Assembly (NCBI GenBank): GCA_965267185.1
Contig: OZ253937.1
Coordinates: forward strand, 372,001-436,000
Origin: G965267185 sp965267185
Lineage (GTDB): Bacteria > Pseudomonadota > Alphaproteobacteria > UBA6615
Direction of reading: 5' to 3'
Length of the DNA stretch: 64,000 nucleotides
The notes beneath the pieces are model-generated. The model made no database searches, had not been told where the DNA came from, and saw only the letters and a program-made list of their open reading frames with translations. Position numbers and translations under genes: made by a program. Shown piece by piece: positions 27,146 through 36,042 of the stretch; the first letter of the stretch is position 1, and the number at the start of each line of letters is the position of its first letter.

Positions 27146-27760
27146 ATGTCAAAACGGAACAATTCTAAGTACAAGATCGACCGCCGGCTCGGCGTGAACC
27201 TGTGGGGCCGTCCGAAGAGCCCCTTCAATCGCCGCGAATACGGCCCCGGCGAGCATGGCCGCCGCCGCAAGAAGCCGTCGGATTACGGCCTCCATCTGGC
27301 CGCCAAGCAAAAGCTCAAGGGCTATTACGGCAACATCGGTGAGAAGCAGTTCCACCGCTATTACGTCGAGGCGGTGCGCCGCCGCGGCGATACCGGTCAG
27401 AATCTGATCGAACTTCTAGAGCGCCGGCTCGACGCCGTGGTCTACCGCATGAAGTTCGTGCCCACGGTTTTCGCCGCCCGCCAGTTCGTCAACCACGGCC
27501 ATGTCTTGGTTAACGGCAAGAAGGTCAACATCCCGTCTTATAGCGTGAAGGACGGCGACGTGATCGAGGTGAAAGAAAAGTCGCGCGAATTGCCGTTGGT
27601 GCTGGAAGCCAGCGCATCGGCCGAGCGCGACCTGCCCGAATATATGGACGTCGATATCGACAAACTGCGCGGCACGTTCGTGCGCGGACCCGCTCTGTCG
27701 GACGTGCCCTATCCGGTGCAGATGGAGCCGAACCTGGTTATCGAGTACTACTCGCTATAA
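27146..27760 (+). CDS. rpsD: 30S ribosomal protein S4
   Basis: A 204-residue ribosomal protein that binds 16S rRNA early in small-subunit assembly. It has the alphaproteobacterial KYKIDRRLGVNLWGRPKSP start, the RRREYGPGEHG-like block (NRREYGPGEHGRRRKKPSDY) and the S4 RNA-binding domain ERRLDAVVYRMKF. Length is normal. It faces the selenoprotein gene; the two stops overlap in CTATAA at 27755-27760. Confidence 0.98.
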   Translation: MSKRNNSKYKIDRRLGVNLWGRPKSPFNRREYGPGEHGRRRKKPSDYGLHLAAKQKLKGYYGNIGEKQFHRYYVEAVRRRGDTGQNLIELLERRLDAVVYRMKFVPTVFAARQFVNHGHVLVNGKKVNIPSYSVKDGDVIEVKEKSRELPLVLEASASAERDLPEYMDVDIDKLRGTFVRGPALSDVPYPVQMEPNLVIEYYSL

Positions 27761-28417
27761 CCGCTTCAAAAGACCTTGCAAAAAGGACTGCTTTTTGGGC
27801 GGTCCTTTTTCATTTGTACCGGCGGTTTGTTTACCGCCCAGCACCGAAATCACCGCATCGATATTAGGCCGGCGCACATAGCCCGCCCGCGAGAAGCGGT
27901 GGGTGACGGTGCCGTCGGGGCCGAGGACGATAACGATCGGGTGGGCGACGCCATGGGCGTAGCTGCCCGGCGGGTAGTTCTCGTTCAGCAGCCCGAAGGC
28001 GCGGATGACCTCGGAGTTGGGATCGGCCAAAACCGGGTAATGGATTTTGCGCCGCCGGGAGAAGCGCGAGAGCACGTCGGCGGAATCATAGGTTACCGTG
28101 GCGACCTCGTAGCCGAGGTTCCAAAATTCTTCGATCCGTTCGTTCCAAGCGACCGCTTGGATAATGCAGAAGGGTCACCAATCGAAGGATCGGGAGAACA
28201 ACAGAATCAGGCCGCGTTTTCTTTTGAGCGCGTCGAATTCACGGATATTCTTGTGTTGGTCAGCGACCGTCAGCGGATGGGGCAGGGGGTCGCCGACCTT
28301 CGGACCATGAGAGATTTGGTCCAAATCGGTCGTGGCAGACGCGCCCTGTGGCACCAGCACCAGGGCGAGAACGACAAAAGCAACGCCAAAAAAGCGGCGA
28401 ACCAGGCACGCAAACAC
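27755..28417 (-). CDS. Exported thioredoxin/peroxiredoxin-like selenoprotein (UGA = Sec81)
   Basis: Two open frames in the same phase (28417-28178 and 28174-27755) are separated only by a TGA at 28177-28175. Read as selenocysteine it gives 220 residues with a signal peptide (cleavage near GASA), then LILLFSRSFDW-U-PFCIIQ, a U-x-x-C redox motif where cysteine relatives have DWCPFC. The fold continues as HYPVLADPNSEVIRAFGLLN and VLGPDGTVTHRFS, typical of AhpC/TSA or redoxin proteins. A SECIS-type hairpin follows the UGA. GTG 28417 is chosen for its AGGAG site. Peroxide or disulfide chemistry in the periplasm is inferred. Confidence 0.88.
27779..27810. terminator. Bidirectional-looking terminator after rpsD
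   Basis: AAAAGGAC (27781-27788) pairs with GTCCTTTT (27802-27809) and is flanked by an A-run on the left and a T-run on the right, a good intrinsic terminator for rpsD. It lies inside the last codons of the convergent selenoprotein gene. Confidence 0.75.
28138..28177 (-). promoter_or_regulatory. Bacterial SECIS element
   Basis: Immediately after the TGA the minus strand carries CCAAGC-GGTC-GCTTGG (28160-28145), a perfect 6-base stem, 7 with the flanking T-A pair, closed by a GGUC tetraloop. Twenty bases separate the UGA from the loop Gs; in E. coli fdhF the GGUC loop is 18 bases away. This is the SelB-binding layout that recodes UGA as selenocysteine. Confidence 0.85.
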
Positions 28418-28518
28418 GAAACCACTCCTCTGCACCACGACCACGATCGATTCGGGAGCGATTATAGGTATTTGAGCGTTAAAGGTTGGTCGCTTTTGCT
28501 ACACAATTTATTGAACGA

Positions 28519-29088
28519 CTAGGCGGCTTTGCGCTTCCTCGTACGCTTGGCGGCCGGGGCCTTCAGCGGCTTCGGCACGCCGAGTTTCTTGTTCGACTTC
28601 GCCACCTTCGACTTGGATTTGTTCAAGCGCAGGGGCGGCGTCTTGTTGAGTTCCTCGCCTTTCCGGTAGCGGCGTTTTGCCCGGGCCGAGCCGAGGAAAG
28701 GCTCCATGTCGTCGTTGCCGGTCGCCGCGAACTGCACCTCGATCTTGTTGCCATCCGGGTCGAAAACGTTGACTTGGCACATATTGATATCTTCCAGCGG
28801 CACAACGTTGTAGGGCGCGTCATGCTTGCGCAGCTTGGCTTGAAACCGCTTCATCGAACCCGAGTTGCGCAACGCGAAATGTTCGACCTGGGCTTCGCGT
28901 GAGACGATGCGTTTGGTGGATTCGACAAGATGAACGATCGCTTGGCCGTTGCAGTACATCCAGGCGCCGCCGAACTCGAACAGCGGCCGCTTACCGCGTT
29001 TGAGGCCAAGCACGTTTTCATAGAATTCCACCATCTCGTCGAGCCGGGCGGTGCGGATGTTTACGTGATCGAGCCATACCATGGTCAT
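28519..29088 (-). CDS. VOC family protein with Lys/Arg-rich tail
   Basis: A 189-residue protein. Residues 1-125 are a single glyoxalase/VOC domain: WLDHVNIRTARLDEMVEFYENVLGL, then VEHFALRNSG and VFDPDGNKIEVQF, which contain the expected His and Glu ligands. Residues 135-189 form an extended tail with many Lys and Arg, low in complexity (KSKSKVAKSNKK), unusual for the family and suggestive of nucleic-acid or membrane binding. It lies between rarD and the selenoprotein gene on the same strand. Confidence 0.83.
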   Translation of the reverse strand: MTMVWLDHVNIRTARLDEMVEFYENVLGLKRGKRPLFEFGGAWMYCNGQAIVHLVESTKRIVSREAQVEHFALRNSGSMKRFQAKLRKHDAPYNVVPLEDINMCQVNVFDPDGNKIEVQFAATGNDDMEPFLGSARAKRRYRKGEELNKTPPLRLNKSKSKVAKSNKKLGVPKPLKAPAAKRTRKRKAA

Positions 29089-29179
29089 CGTTTATCTCTC
29101 CGGTTCGGGATTATCTTTCGTGCCCTATTTTGCGCCGCGCGATCCACTGATTCAATGCGGTTTTGGGCCGCACTGAGCC

Positions 29180-30034
29180 CTAGACTTCGCGGGTGCGCCA
29201 CACGTCGCGGGTGTAGAGGAACAAACCGGTCCATAGCAGGCCGAAGGTGATCAGTTCGTTGGCGCCGAAGCGCTCGTCGAACAGCCAGACCGCCAGAACC
29301 AGATAGGTCGAGGGGGCGATGTACTGCATCAGGCCGATCGTGGTGAGCCGCACACGCCGGGCACTGGCCGCAAACAGTAGCAGGGGCACCCCGGTGATCA
29401 GCCCGGAGGCCGCGAGCAGCAGATCGAAATCGAGGCCTTTTGTGCCGAATGCGCCGGTGCCTTGCCAGTCGAGCCAAACCAGGAAAGTCAGGCTGAACGG
29501 TGACAGCAAGAGGCACTCGACGAAAAGCCCGACCGCGCTGCCCGCGTGAACCGTTTTGCGGATGAGTCCGTAGAGGCCGAACGTGAAGGCGATGGTCAGC
29601 GCGATCCAGGGCAGGCTGCCATAGCCGACGACCTGGCTGATAACGGCGCCGGTCGCCAACGCCACCGCAATCCACTGGTTAGCGCTCGGCCGCTCACCGA
29701 GGAAGACGAATCCGAGGAACACACTGACCAGCGGGCTCAAGAAATAGCCCAGGCTCGAGGCGAGCAGCTGGTCGGTGACCACGGAGAAGACGTACATGCC
29801 CCAATTGACGCTCACCAAGCTGGCGCTCAAGAACAGGGTGGCGAACACCCGGCGGTTGGACAGCGCGGTGTAGACCGCCGGCCACTGGCGGCCGATGGTG
29901 AGCACGCAGAGCATGAACACGACGCACCATAAAATGCGGTGGGCGATGATTTCGACCGCGCCGAGGTCGCCCAGCTCGCGGAAATAGAACGGGGTGAAGG
30001 CCCAGATAAAGAACGCCGACAAGCCGAAGGCCAA
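29180..30034 (-). CDS. rarD: RarD-type EamA transporter
   Basis: A 284-residue ten-helix transporter of the RarD branch of the drug/metabolite superfamily. Diagnostic stretches are FFIWAFTPFYFRELG, EIIAHRILWCVVFM, ASSLGYFLSPLVSVFLGFVF and TIGLMQYIAPSTYLVLAVWLF. The start is uncertain: the frame opens at a TTG (30034) with a weak site, and in-frame sequence continues upstream without an ATG. RarD relatives normally carry a few more residues there. The substrate is unknown. Confidence 0.87.
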   Translation of the reverse strand: MAFGLSAFFIWAFTPFYFRELGDLGAVEIIAHRILWCVVFMLCVLTIGRQWPAVYTALSNRRVFATLFLSASLVSVNWGMYVFSVVTDQLLASSLGYFLSPLVSVFLGFVFLGERPSANQWIAVALATGAVISQVVGYGSLPWIALTIAFTFGLYGLIRKTVHAGSAVGLFVECLLLSPFSLTFLVWLDWQGTGAFGTKGLDFDLLLAASGLITGVPLLLFAASARRVRLTTIGLMQYIAPSTYLVLAVWLFDERFGANELITFGLLWTGLFLYTRDVWRTREV

Positions 30035-30176
30035 TCCGGCCGTTTCGTCGCGCGAGAGGCTTCGCTTTAGGGGCGTTTCGGGTGGGTCGGGGAACAGAGG
30101 ACGGACTCGTTGATTGGGTGTGCACGAACCCTATCGCAACACGTAGGTCGGTTGAACGATTCCACGGGAACAAAAT

Positions 30177-30303
30177 AACCCTCTCCCGGCGGGAGAGGGT
30201 GGCGAGTGACAGCGAGCCGGGTGAGGGGTTAGGGACGGTCAGAGTATATCCTCGATATATCTTACCCCCTCACCCCAACCCCTCTCCCCATGGGAGAGGG
30301 GCT
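30177..30303. repeat. 127-base intergenic repeat, copy 2
   Basis: This matches 8366-8492 over its full length: the CCCTCTCCC/GGGAGAGGG hairpin, GAGCCGGGTGAGG, the TATATCTTACCCCCTCACCC centre and the CATGGGAGAGGGGCT end. It fills the gap between the rarD start region and the grxD 3' end; I see no gene in 30035-30345. Such blocks look like non-autonomous dispersed elements. Confidence 0.85.
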
Positions 30304-30345
30304 CATGACCCCCGATTTCTGGAGTCAAATTAGTGGCGGGTCAGG

Positions 30346-30684
30346 CTAGACGGGTTCGCGTTCCACACCCGCCTGGTTGAAATACTCTTCCAGTTCGCCG
30401 GTTTCGAACATTTCGCGCACGATGTCGCAACCGCCGACGAACTCGCCCTTCACATAAAGTTGCGGCACGGTCGGCCAGTTGGAGAAATCCTTAATCCCCT
30501 GGCGTAGCTCGGGGTCGGTCAAGACGTCGTTCGAATTGAACTTGACGCCCATATGGTTGAGGATTTGCACCACCGCGGCGGAGAAACCGCATTGCGGAAA
30601 CACCGGGGTGCCTTTCATAAACAGCATGACCTCGTTGCTGCCGACTTCCTGCTTGATGCGTTCGATTGTGGGGCCTTCAGCCAT
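30346..30684 (-). CDS. grxD: Monothiol glutaredoxin, Grx4/GrxD type
   Basis: A 112-residue CGFS glutaredoxin. The motif KGTPVFPQCGFS places the active Cys at residue 32; glutathione contacts are in WPTVPQLYVKGEFVGGCDI. Such proteins carry a glutathione-ligated 2Fe-2S cluster and deliver or sense it, often with BolA, whose gene lies 52 bases upstream on the same strand. Both follow the purine genes in the arrangement common to alphaproteobacteria. Confidence 0.95.
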   Translation of the reverse strand: MAEGPTIERIKQEVGSNEVMLFMKGTPVFPQCGFSAAVVQILNHMGVKFNSNDVLTDPELRQGIKDFSNWPTVPQLYVKGEFVGGCDIVREMFETGELEEYFNQAGVEREPV

Positions 30685-30736
30685 TTCGTGTTCCTAACCC
30701 GTAGTCTGAATTCTTTGTGCCTAAACCCAGGCGCCG

Positions 30737-30967
30737 TCAGCGGACCGCCGTCTGCAGGGCAAGGGCGTGGAGCTCTTCACCCATGCGTCCCTGAAGCGCC
30801 TCGTAAACCATCTGGTGTTGCTGGACGCGTGTTTTGCCGGCAAACGCGTCGGAAACGACATGGGCAAGGTAGTGATCGCCATCGCCCCGTAAATCCTCGA
30901 TGCGGACATCGGCATCGGGCATGGCCTCTTTGATCAACCGTTCGATTTCACTCGCTGCCATCGGCAT
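30737..30967 (-). CDS. BolA family protein
   Basis: A 76-residue BolA/IbaG-type protein, the usual partner of monothiol glutaredoxin in Fe-S handling. The fold signature is SEIERLIKEAMPDADV, a GDGDHYLAHVVSDAFAGKTR loop and QHQMVYEALQGRMGEELHAL with the conserved His of the C-terminal helix. AAGGA precedes ATG 30967 by 7 bases. It sits between purL and grxD. Confidence 0.94.
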   Translation of the reverse strand: MPMAASEIERLIKEAMPDADVRIEDLRGDGDHYLAHVVSDAFAGKTRVQQHQMVYEALQGRMGEELHALALQTAVR

Positions 30968-31012
30968 TGGTAGATCCTTCCCCAGCCGGCCTGTGTACCG
31001 GCGCCCGCGCCG

Positions 31013-33229
31013 TTATGGCGCGGCCATGTAGTCGGGCAGCCAGCGTTCGTGCGCCGCTCTCAACTCCGCGACGGATATAGGTCTGGCGCCGGGCAGTGTC
31101 AACGTGGCGGCAACCGTCGTGCCGATCGCTTGCGCCGTTACCCCAGCGGACGCGGCGGCAGCGATCACGGCCTCGGGCGCGCCTGTGGTGATCACATAGC
31201 GGCCTTGATCTTCGCCGAACGCCCAGGCGTGGGCGGGGATATCGAGCGCGGCATCAATTTCGGCACCGATATCGCCTGCCTCCGATTTGCCGGACCCCGA
31301 TTTGCTGGATAGGGCCATTTCCGCCAGGGCCACTGCCAGTCCGCCGTCGCTCACATCGTGGCAGGCCGTGAGGACGCCGTCGGCGATGAGCCGGCGCACC
31401 AGATCGCCGTTTTTACGCTCACTTTCCAGATCGACCGGCGGCGGCGCACCGATCGCCTGGCCGGTGATTTGCTTCTGATACAGCGAGCAGCCAAGCCAGC
31501 CGGCGGTATCGCCGATGACCATTACGGTCTCGCCGGCTTCCTTGAAACCGAGCGTGACCGCTTTGGTGAGATCGGTCATCACGCCGACGCAACCGATCAC
31601 CGGGGTCGGCAGGATCGCCTTGCCGTTGGTCTCGTTGTAGAGCGACACATTGCCCGATACGACGGGGCAATCCAGCGCGTCGCACGCCTCGCCCATACCC
31701 TGCACCGCGCCGACGAGCTGGCCCATGATCTCGGGCCGTTCGGGGTTGCCAAAATTGAGGTTGTTGGTCACCGCCAGCGGGGTTGCGCCCACCGCGGTCA
31801 CGTTGCGCCAAGCTTCGGCGACCGCTTGCCGGCCGCCCTCTACCGGGTTGGCGTGAACGTAGCGCGGCGTGCAGTCGGTCGACATTGCCAGCGCCTTGCC
31901 CGATCCGTGGACGCGCACCAGGGCGGCGTCGCCACCGGGCCGGGTCACCGTATCGCCCATCACCATGTGGTCGTACTGCTCCCAGATCCAACGCCGCGAA
32001 CATAGATCCGGGGTGCCGATCAGCCGGATTAGCGCCGCGCCCAGGTCGGCGGCAGGGGGCACCTCGTCGGCGTTGACCACCGGACGGGGCGGGGACGCGG
32101 TCCACGGCCGGTCGTACTCTGGCGCGGCGGCCACCAGAGGCGGCACCGGAATGTCGGCGACCGCCTCGCCGCCCTCAAGCAAGGTTAGCTGGCCGCTTTT
32201 ATTGGTCTCGCCGATCACCGCGAAATCGAGTTCCCATTTCTCGAAGATCGCCCGCGCTTCGTCTTCGCGGCCCGGCTTGAGCACCATCAGCATGCGCTCC
32301 TGGCTCTCCGACAGCATGATTTCGTAAGCGGTCATGCCGCTTTCGCGCCGCGGCACCCGATCGAGATCGAGCTCGATACCGACATTGCCCTTGCTGGCCA
32401 TTTCGACCGATGACGAGGTCAGGCCCGCCGCGCCCATATCCTGGATGGCGACGATGGCGTCGGTGGCCATCAGCTCCAGGCAGGCCTCGAGCAGCAGCTT
32501 TTCGGTAAAGGGGTCGCCAACCTGAACCGTTGGGCGCTTCTCTTCCGAATCGTCGGCAAACTCGGCCGACGCCATGGTAGCGCCATGGATGCCGTCGCGG
32601 CCGGTCTTGGAGCCCACATAGACTACTGGCAGCCCGACCCCGGCGGCGGCGGAGTAGAAAATCTTGTCGGCCGGCGCCAGGCCGACCGTCATGGCGTTGA
32701 CCAGGATATTGCCGTTGAACGACGGATCGAAATTGACCTCGCCGCCGACCGTCGGCACACCGATACAGTTGCCGTAGCCGCCGATCCCGGCGACGACACC
32801 GCCGACCAGATGGCGGGTCTTCGGATGATCGGGGCTGCCGAAGCGCAACGCATTCAGATTAGCAATTGGCCGGGCGCCCATGGTGAAGACGTCGCGCAGA
32901 ATGCCGCCGACCCCCGTCGCGGCGCCCTGATAGGGCTCGATGAAGCTCGGATGGTTGTGGCTTTCGATCTTGAAGATCGCTGCCTGGCCATCGCCGATAT
33001 CGACGACGCCGGCATTCTCGCCGGGCCCCTGAATGACCTGGGGGCCGTCGGTTGGCAGGGTTTGCAGCCATTTCTTCGACGATTTGTAGGAGCAATGCTC
33101 CGACCACATCACTGAAAAGATACCGAGTTCGGTAAAGTTCGGCGCGCGGCCGAGGATTTCCAGAATCGTGTCATACTCGGCCTCGCTGAGCCCCATCAAA
33201 TCGTCGGGCCGGGCCACCGCATCGCTCAT
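31013..33229 (-). CDS. purL: Phosphoribosylformylglycinamidine synthase subunit II
   Basis: A 738-residue small-type PurL, the ATP-dependent amidotransfer subunit that makes FGAM in purine synthesis. It has the SEHCSYKSSKKWL opening, QGPGENAGVVDIGDG, KIESHNHPSFIEPYQGAATGVGG and a second AIRS-like half with GVMTDLTKAV and TACHDVSDGGL. Length matches the PurS/PurQ-dependent form. It follows purQ by 10 bases. Confidence 0.97.
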   Translation of the reverse strand: MSDAVARPDDLMGLSEAEYDTILEILGRAPNFTELGIFSVMWSEHCSYKSSKKWLQTLPTDGPQVIQGPGENAGVVDIGDGQAAIFKIESHNHPSFIEPYQGAATGVGGILRDVFTMGARPIANLNALRFGSPDHPKTRHLVGGVVAGIGGYGNCIGVPTVGGEVNFDPSFNGNILVNAMTVGLAPADKIFYSAAAGVGLPVVYVGSKTGRDGIHGATMASAEFADDSEEKRPTVQVGDPFTEKLLLEACLELMATDAIVAIQDMGAAGLTSSSVEMASKGNVGIELDLDRVPRRESGMTAYEIMLSESQERMLMVLKPGREDEARAIFEKWELDFAVIGETNKSGQLTLLEGGEAVADIPVPPLVAAAPEYDRPWTASPPRPVVNADEVPPAADLGAALIRLIGTPDLCSRRWIWEQYDHMVMGDTVTRPGGDAALVRVHGSGKALAMSTDCTPRYVHANPVEGGRQAVAEAWRNVTAVGATPLAVTNNLNFGNPERPEIMGQLVGAVQGMGEACDALDCPVVSGNVSLYNETNGKAILPTPVIGCVGVMTDLTKAVTLGFKEAGETVMVIGDTAGWLGCSLYQKQITGQAIGAPPPVDLESERKNGDLVRRLIADGVLTACHDVSDGGLAVALAEMALSSKSGSGKSEAGDIGAEIDAALDIPAHAWAFGEDQGRYVITTGAPEAVIAAAASAGVTAQAIGTTVAATLTLPGARPISVAELRAAHERWLPDYMAAP

Positions 33230-33239
33230 ATCGTACCGC

Positions 33240-33932
33240 TCATGCCGCGATCGCCTCCGCCAGTGCGCCGAACATCGGCGCGCCGTCGGTGCCGCCGAGC
33301 AGGGGGTCTGCGAGCCGTTCGGGGTGGGGCATCATGCCCAGGACGTTGCCGGTTTCGTTCAGAATGCCGGCGATATTGGCGATCGAGCCGTTGGGGTTTG
33401 CAGCTTCGGTGATCTTGCCGTCCGCATCGCAGTAGCGGAACGCGACTTGGCCGCCATCTTCCAGACGTTTCAACGTCTCGGGGTCGGCGAAATAGTTGCC
33501 GTCATGGTGGGCGACGGGAACCCGCAAGACCTGGCCTTTGCTGTAGGCGTGGGTGAACAGGGTATCGGTACGCTCGGTGCGAATATGGACGTCGCGGCAG
33601 ACGAATTTGAGGCTCGCGTTGCGCATCAACACGCCGGGAAGCAGTCCAGTCTCGGTGAGGATCTGAAAGCCGTTGCAGATGCCCAGAACGGGCGTGCCGG
33701 CGCGGGCCTGCTCGACCACGGAGCGCATGATCGGGCTTTGGGCCGCCATCGCGCCGGAGCGCAGATAATCGCCATAGGAAAAGCCGCCGGGCACCACAAT
33801 CAGGTCGGTCTGCGGCAAGGCGCTTTCGCGATGCCATACCATCGCCGGCGCGCGGCCGGTCGCGGCCTCAAGCGCCACCGCGACATCGCGGTCGCAGTTC
33901 GATCCGGGGAAGACGATGACGGTTGCGGGCAT
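33240..33932 (-). CDS. purQ: Phosphoribosylformylglycinamidine synthase subunit I (glutaminase)
   Basis: A 230-residue class I glutamine amidotransferase. The nucleophile is the Cys of VLGICNGFQIL, and the His-Glu pair is in MMPHPERL. It starts with VIVFPGSNCDRDVA. It supplies ammonia to PurL in the PurL-PurQ-PurS complex. It lies between purS and purL, consistent with one operon. Confidence 0.97.
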   Translation of the reverse strand: MPATVIVFPGSNCDRDVAVALEAATGRAPAMVWHRESALPQTDLIVVPGGFSYGDYLRSGAMAAQSPIMRSVVEQARAGTPVLGICNGFQILTETGLLPGVLMRNASLKFVCRDVHIRTERTDTLFTHAYSKGQVLRVPVAHHDGNYFADPETLKRLEDGGQVAFRYCDADGKITEAANPNGSIANIAGILNETGNVLGMMPHPERLADPLLGGTDGAPMFGALAEAIAA

Positions 33933-33999
33933 CGATTACTCTCCGCGATCAGCTATCAACATTCGGTGGCGAGTCGCAATTGCGGCCCGTGTGGATAGG

Positions 34000-34242
34000 T
34001 TAGGCGACAATCTCGATGTCGTAGTTCTCGATCACCGTGTTGGCGAGCAGCTTTTCGCACATGTCGGAGACCGTCGTGCGGGCGGTCTCGGTATCGCTCT
34101 CGGCGAGCTCGACCTCGATATACTTGCCCTGGCGAACGTCTTCCACCGCGTCGAACCCCAGCCCGGTGAGGGCCTGCTGGATCGCCTTGCCCTGCGGATC
34201 GAGAACGCCGTTTTTGAGGGTGATATGGATACGGGCTTTCAA
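34000..34242 (-). CDS. purS: Phosphoribosylformylglycinamidine synthase subunit PurS
   Basis: An 80-residue PurS, the structural subunit that bridges PurQ and PurL. Typical sequence is ITLKNGVLDPQGKAIQQAL, GKYIEVEL and ANTVIENYDIEIV. It starts 20 bases after purC and precedes purQ by 67 bases. Confidence 0.96.
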   Translation of the reverse strand: MKARIHITLKNGVLDPQGKAIQQALTGLGFDAVEDVRQGKYIEVELAESDTETARTTVSDMCEKLLANTVIENYDIEIVA

Positions 34243-34262
34243 CAGACGCGCGCGCGGTTCGG

Positions 34263-35027
34263 CTATTGCATGAGAACAGGACCTTTGACGTCCTGCTGGC
34301 TCGCTTCCGGCGTAATGCCGAGGCGGCGGGCGACTTCCTGGTATGCCTCGGCGACGCCGCCGAGATCGCGGCGGAACCGGTCCTTATCCATCTTCTCGTT
34401 GGTTTGGGTGTCCCACAGGCGGCAGCCGTCCGGGGTAATTTCGTCGGCCAAGACGATACGTACCTGGTCGTCTTGGTAGTGGCGGCCATATTCGAGTTTG
34501 AAATCGACCAGTCGCAGCCCAATCCCGAGGAACAGACCGGTCAGGAAATCATTAATGCGCAGGCTCAGCGACAGCATATCGTCGATTTCCGGCGGTGCGG
34601 CCCAGCCGAAGGCGGTGATATGTTCTTCCGATACCAGCGGATCGCCCAAATCGTCGGACTTGTAATAGTACTCGACGATCGAGCGCGGCAGCGGCGAGCC
34701 TTCTTCGAGATCGAACCGCTTGCAGATCGAGCCCGCGGCGATGTTACGGACCACGACCTCGACCGGGATGATCTCGACCTCGTGGACGAGCTGTTCGCGC
34801 ATGTTCAAGCGGCGCACGAAATGAGTCGGCACGCCGACCTCGGCCAAGCGCATCATCAGATATTCGGAGATGCGGTTGTTGAGGACGCCCTTGCCGGTGA
34901 TGATCCCGTGCTTTTGGTTATTGAAGGCCGTCGCATCATCCTTGAAATGCTGGACGAGCGTGCCGGGTTCCGGACCTTCGAAAAGGACCTTGGCTTTACC
35001 TTCGTATATCTTCCTGCGTCGCGGCAT
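34263..35027 (-). CDS. purC: SAICAR synthetase
   Basis: A 254-residue phosphoribosylaminoimidazole-succinocarboxamide synthase. It opens with RRRKIYEGKAKVLF, has the FNNQKHGIITGKGVLNNRIS segment and the signature LVDFKLEYGR with DEITPDGCRLWD. ATG 35027 is chosen; the open frame continues about 90 bases upstream but the family begins at KIYEGK. It is the first gene of the purC-purS-purQ-purL-bolA-grxD run. Confidence 0.97.
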   Translation of the reverse strand: MPRRRKIYEGKAKVLFEGPEPGTLVQHFKDDATAFNNQKHGIITGKGVLNNRISEYLMMRLAEVGVPTHFVRRLNMREQLVHEVEIIPVEVVVRNIAAGSICKRFDLEEGSPLPRSIVEYYYKSDDLGDPLVSEEHITAFGWAAPPEIDDMLSLSLRINDFLTGLFLGIGLRLVDFKLEYGRHYQDDQVRIVLADEITPDGCRLWDTQTNEKMDKDRFRRDLGGVAEAYQEVARRLGITPEASQQDVKGPVLMQ

Positions 35028-35203
35028 ATCTCGAATTTCCGGGTCTGCGGTGCACCTTTCCGCACCCCTAGGGTACCGTGCCCGGCGAGATATACCAACC
35101 ACATCTGTGCGAGACAATCGGGCTGAGCCAGTATCTTTCAGATTTACGGTTTTCCGCAGGTTTCGGCGGGTTTTATGGTTAATAGACGGTTAACAAACAG
35201 CGG

Positions 35204-35956
35204 CTAATAATCCGCTCGGCCGCCGGAAATATCGAAGGCGGCGCCGGTGCTGAACGAGCAGTCTTCCGAGGCCAGCCAGGCCGCCAGCGCGGCCACCTCC
35301 GGGGGTTCGACCAGGCGGCCCAGCTCCATGGCCGATTCGACCTGGGCGCGGTACTCGGCCGACAGATCGTCGAATAATTCCGTGTTGACGCCGCCCGGTG
35401 TGATGCAGTTCACCAATACACCGGTCTTGGCTGCGTCCTTGGCGAGCGACTTGGTGAGGCTGATCAGCCCGGCCTTTGCCGCGGCATAACCCGCATTATT
35501 GCGGATCCCCATTTTGCCGGCGTTGGACGCGATATTCACGATGCGTCCATAACCGGTCTCGATCATGATTGGCACGATGGCCTGGCAGCACATGAAGGCG
35601 CTGGTCAGGTTGAGGCGCAGCATCCGCTCCCAGTTTTCCACTGGCTGTTCCCAGACGGGCGCAAGGGTGCCGACGGAGCCGGCGTTATTGACCAGGATGT
35701 CGATCTTTTCCATGGCGTCGAGCGCGCGGGCCGCAGCCTCGGAAACCGCGTCGGCGTCGGTTACGTCAACGATGTCGGCGGTAACCGCTCCTTGTTTCTC
35801 CAGTATGGCGGTTGCGTCGGCGAGCCGTGCCTGGTCGATGTCCCACACCATGACCCGGGCGCCTGACTGCAAAAACCGTTCGGCGATTGCAAAACCGATC
35901 CCTTTCGCGCCGCCGGTGACGATCGCCGTCCGGCCGTTCAAATCGATATTATTCAT
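35204..35956 (-). CDS. Short-chain dehydrogenase/reductase
   Basis: A 250-residue classical SDR. The NAD(P) motif is VTGGAKGIGFAIAE (residues 12-25), followed by LVNNAG and the catalytic Ser and YAAAK (Tyr-x3-Lys). The end FDISGGRADY is like FabG and gluconate or levodione-type reductases. ATG 35956 is chosen. It is divergent from the esterase-like hydrolase at 36043. The substrate is unknown. Confidence 0.92.
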   Translation of the reverse strand: MNNIDLNGRTAIVTGGAKGIGFAIAERFLQSGARVMVWDIDQARLADATAILEKQGAVTADIVDVTDADAVSEAAARALDAMEKIDILVNNAGSVGTLAPVWEQPVENWERMLRLNLTSAFMCCQAIVPIMIETGYGRIVNIASNAGKMGIRNNAGYAAAKAGLISLTKSLAKDAAKTGVLVNCITPGGVNTELFDDLSAEYRAQVESAMELGRLVEPPEVAALAAWLASEDCSFSTGAAFDISGGRADY

Positions 35957-36042
35957 GCCAGTTCTCCTCCCGATCCGCGATTGCCGTTCGCCCCCGCGTT
36001 TGCAACTATCTTGCCTAACAATAAGGCAGGGGGACAGAACCA

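Noticed and set aside
28175..28177. In-frame stop as a simple pseudogene of a peroxiredoxin-like gene
   Set aside because: The stop is TGA, falls exactly on the redox Cys position, the downstream frame is intact to the end, and a GGUC-loop hairpin follows at the SECIS distance. A random nonsense mutation would not bring these together.
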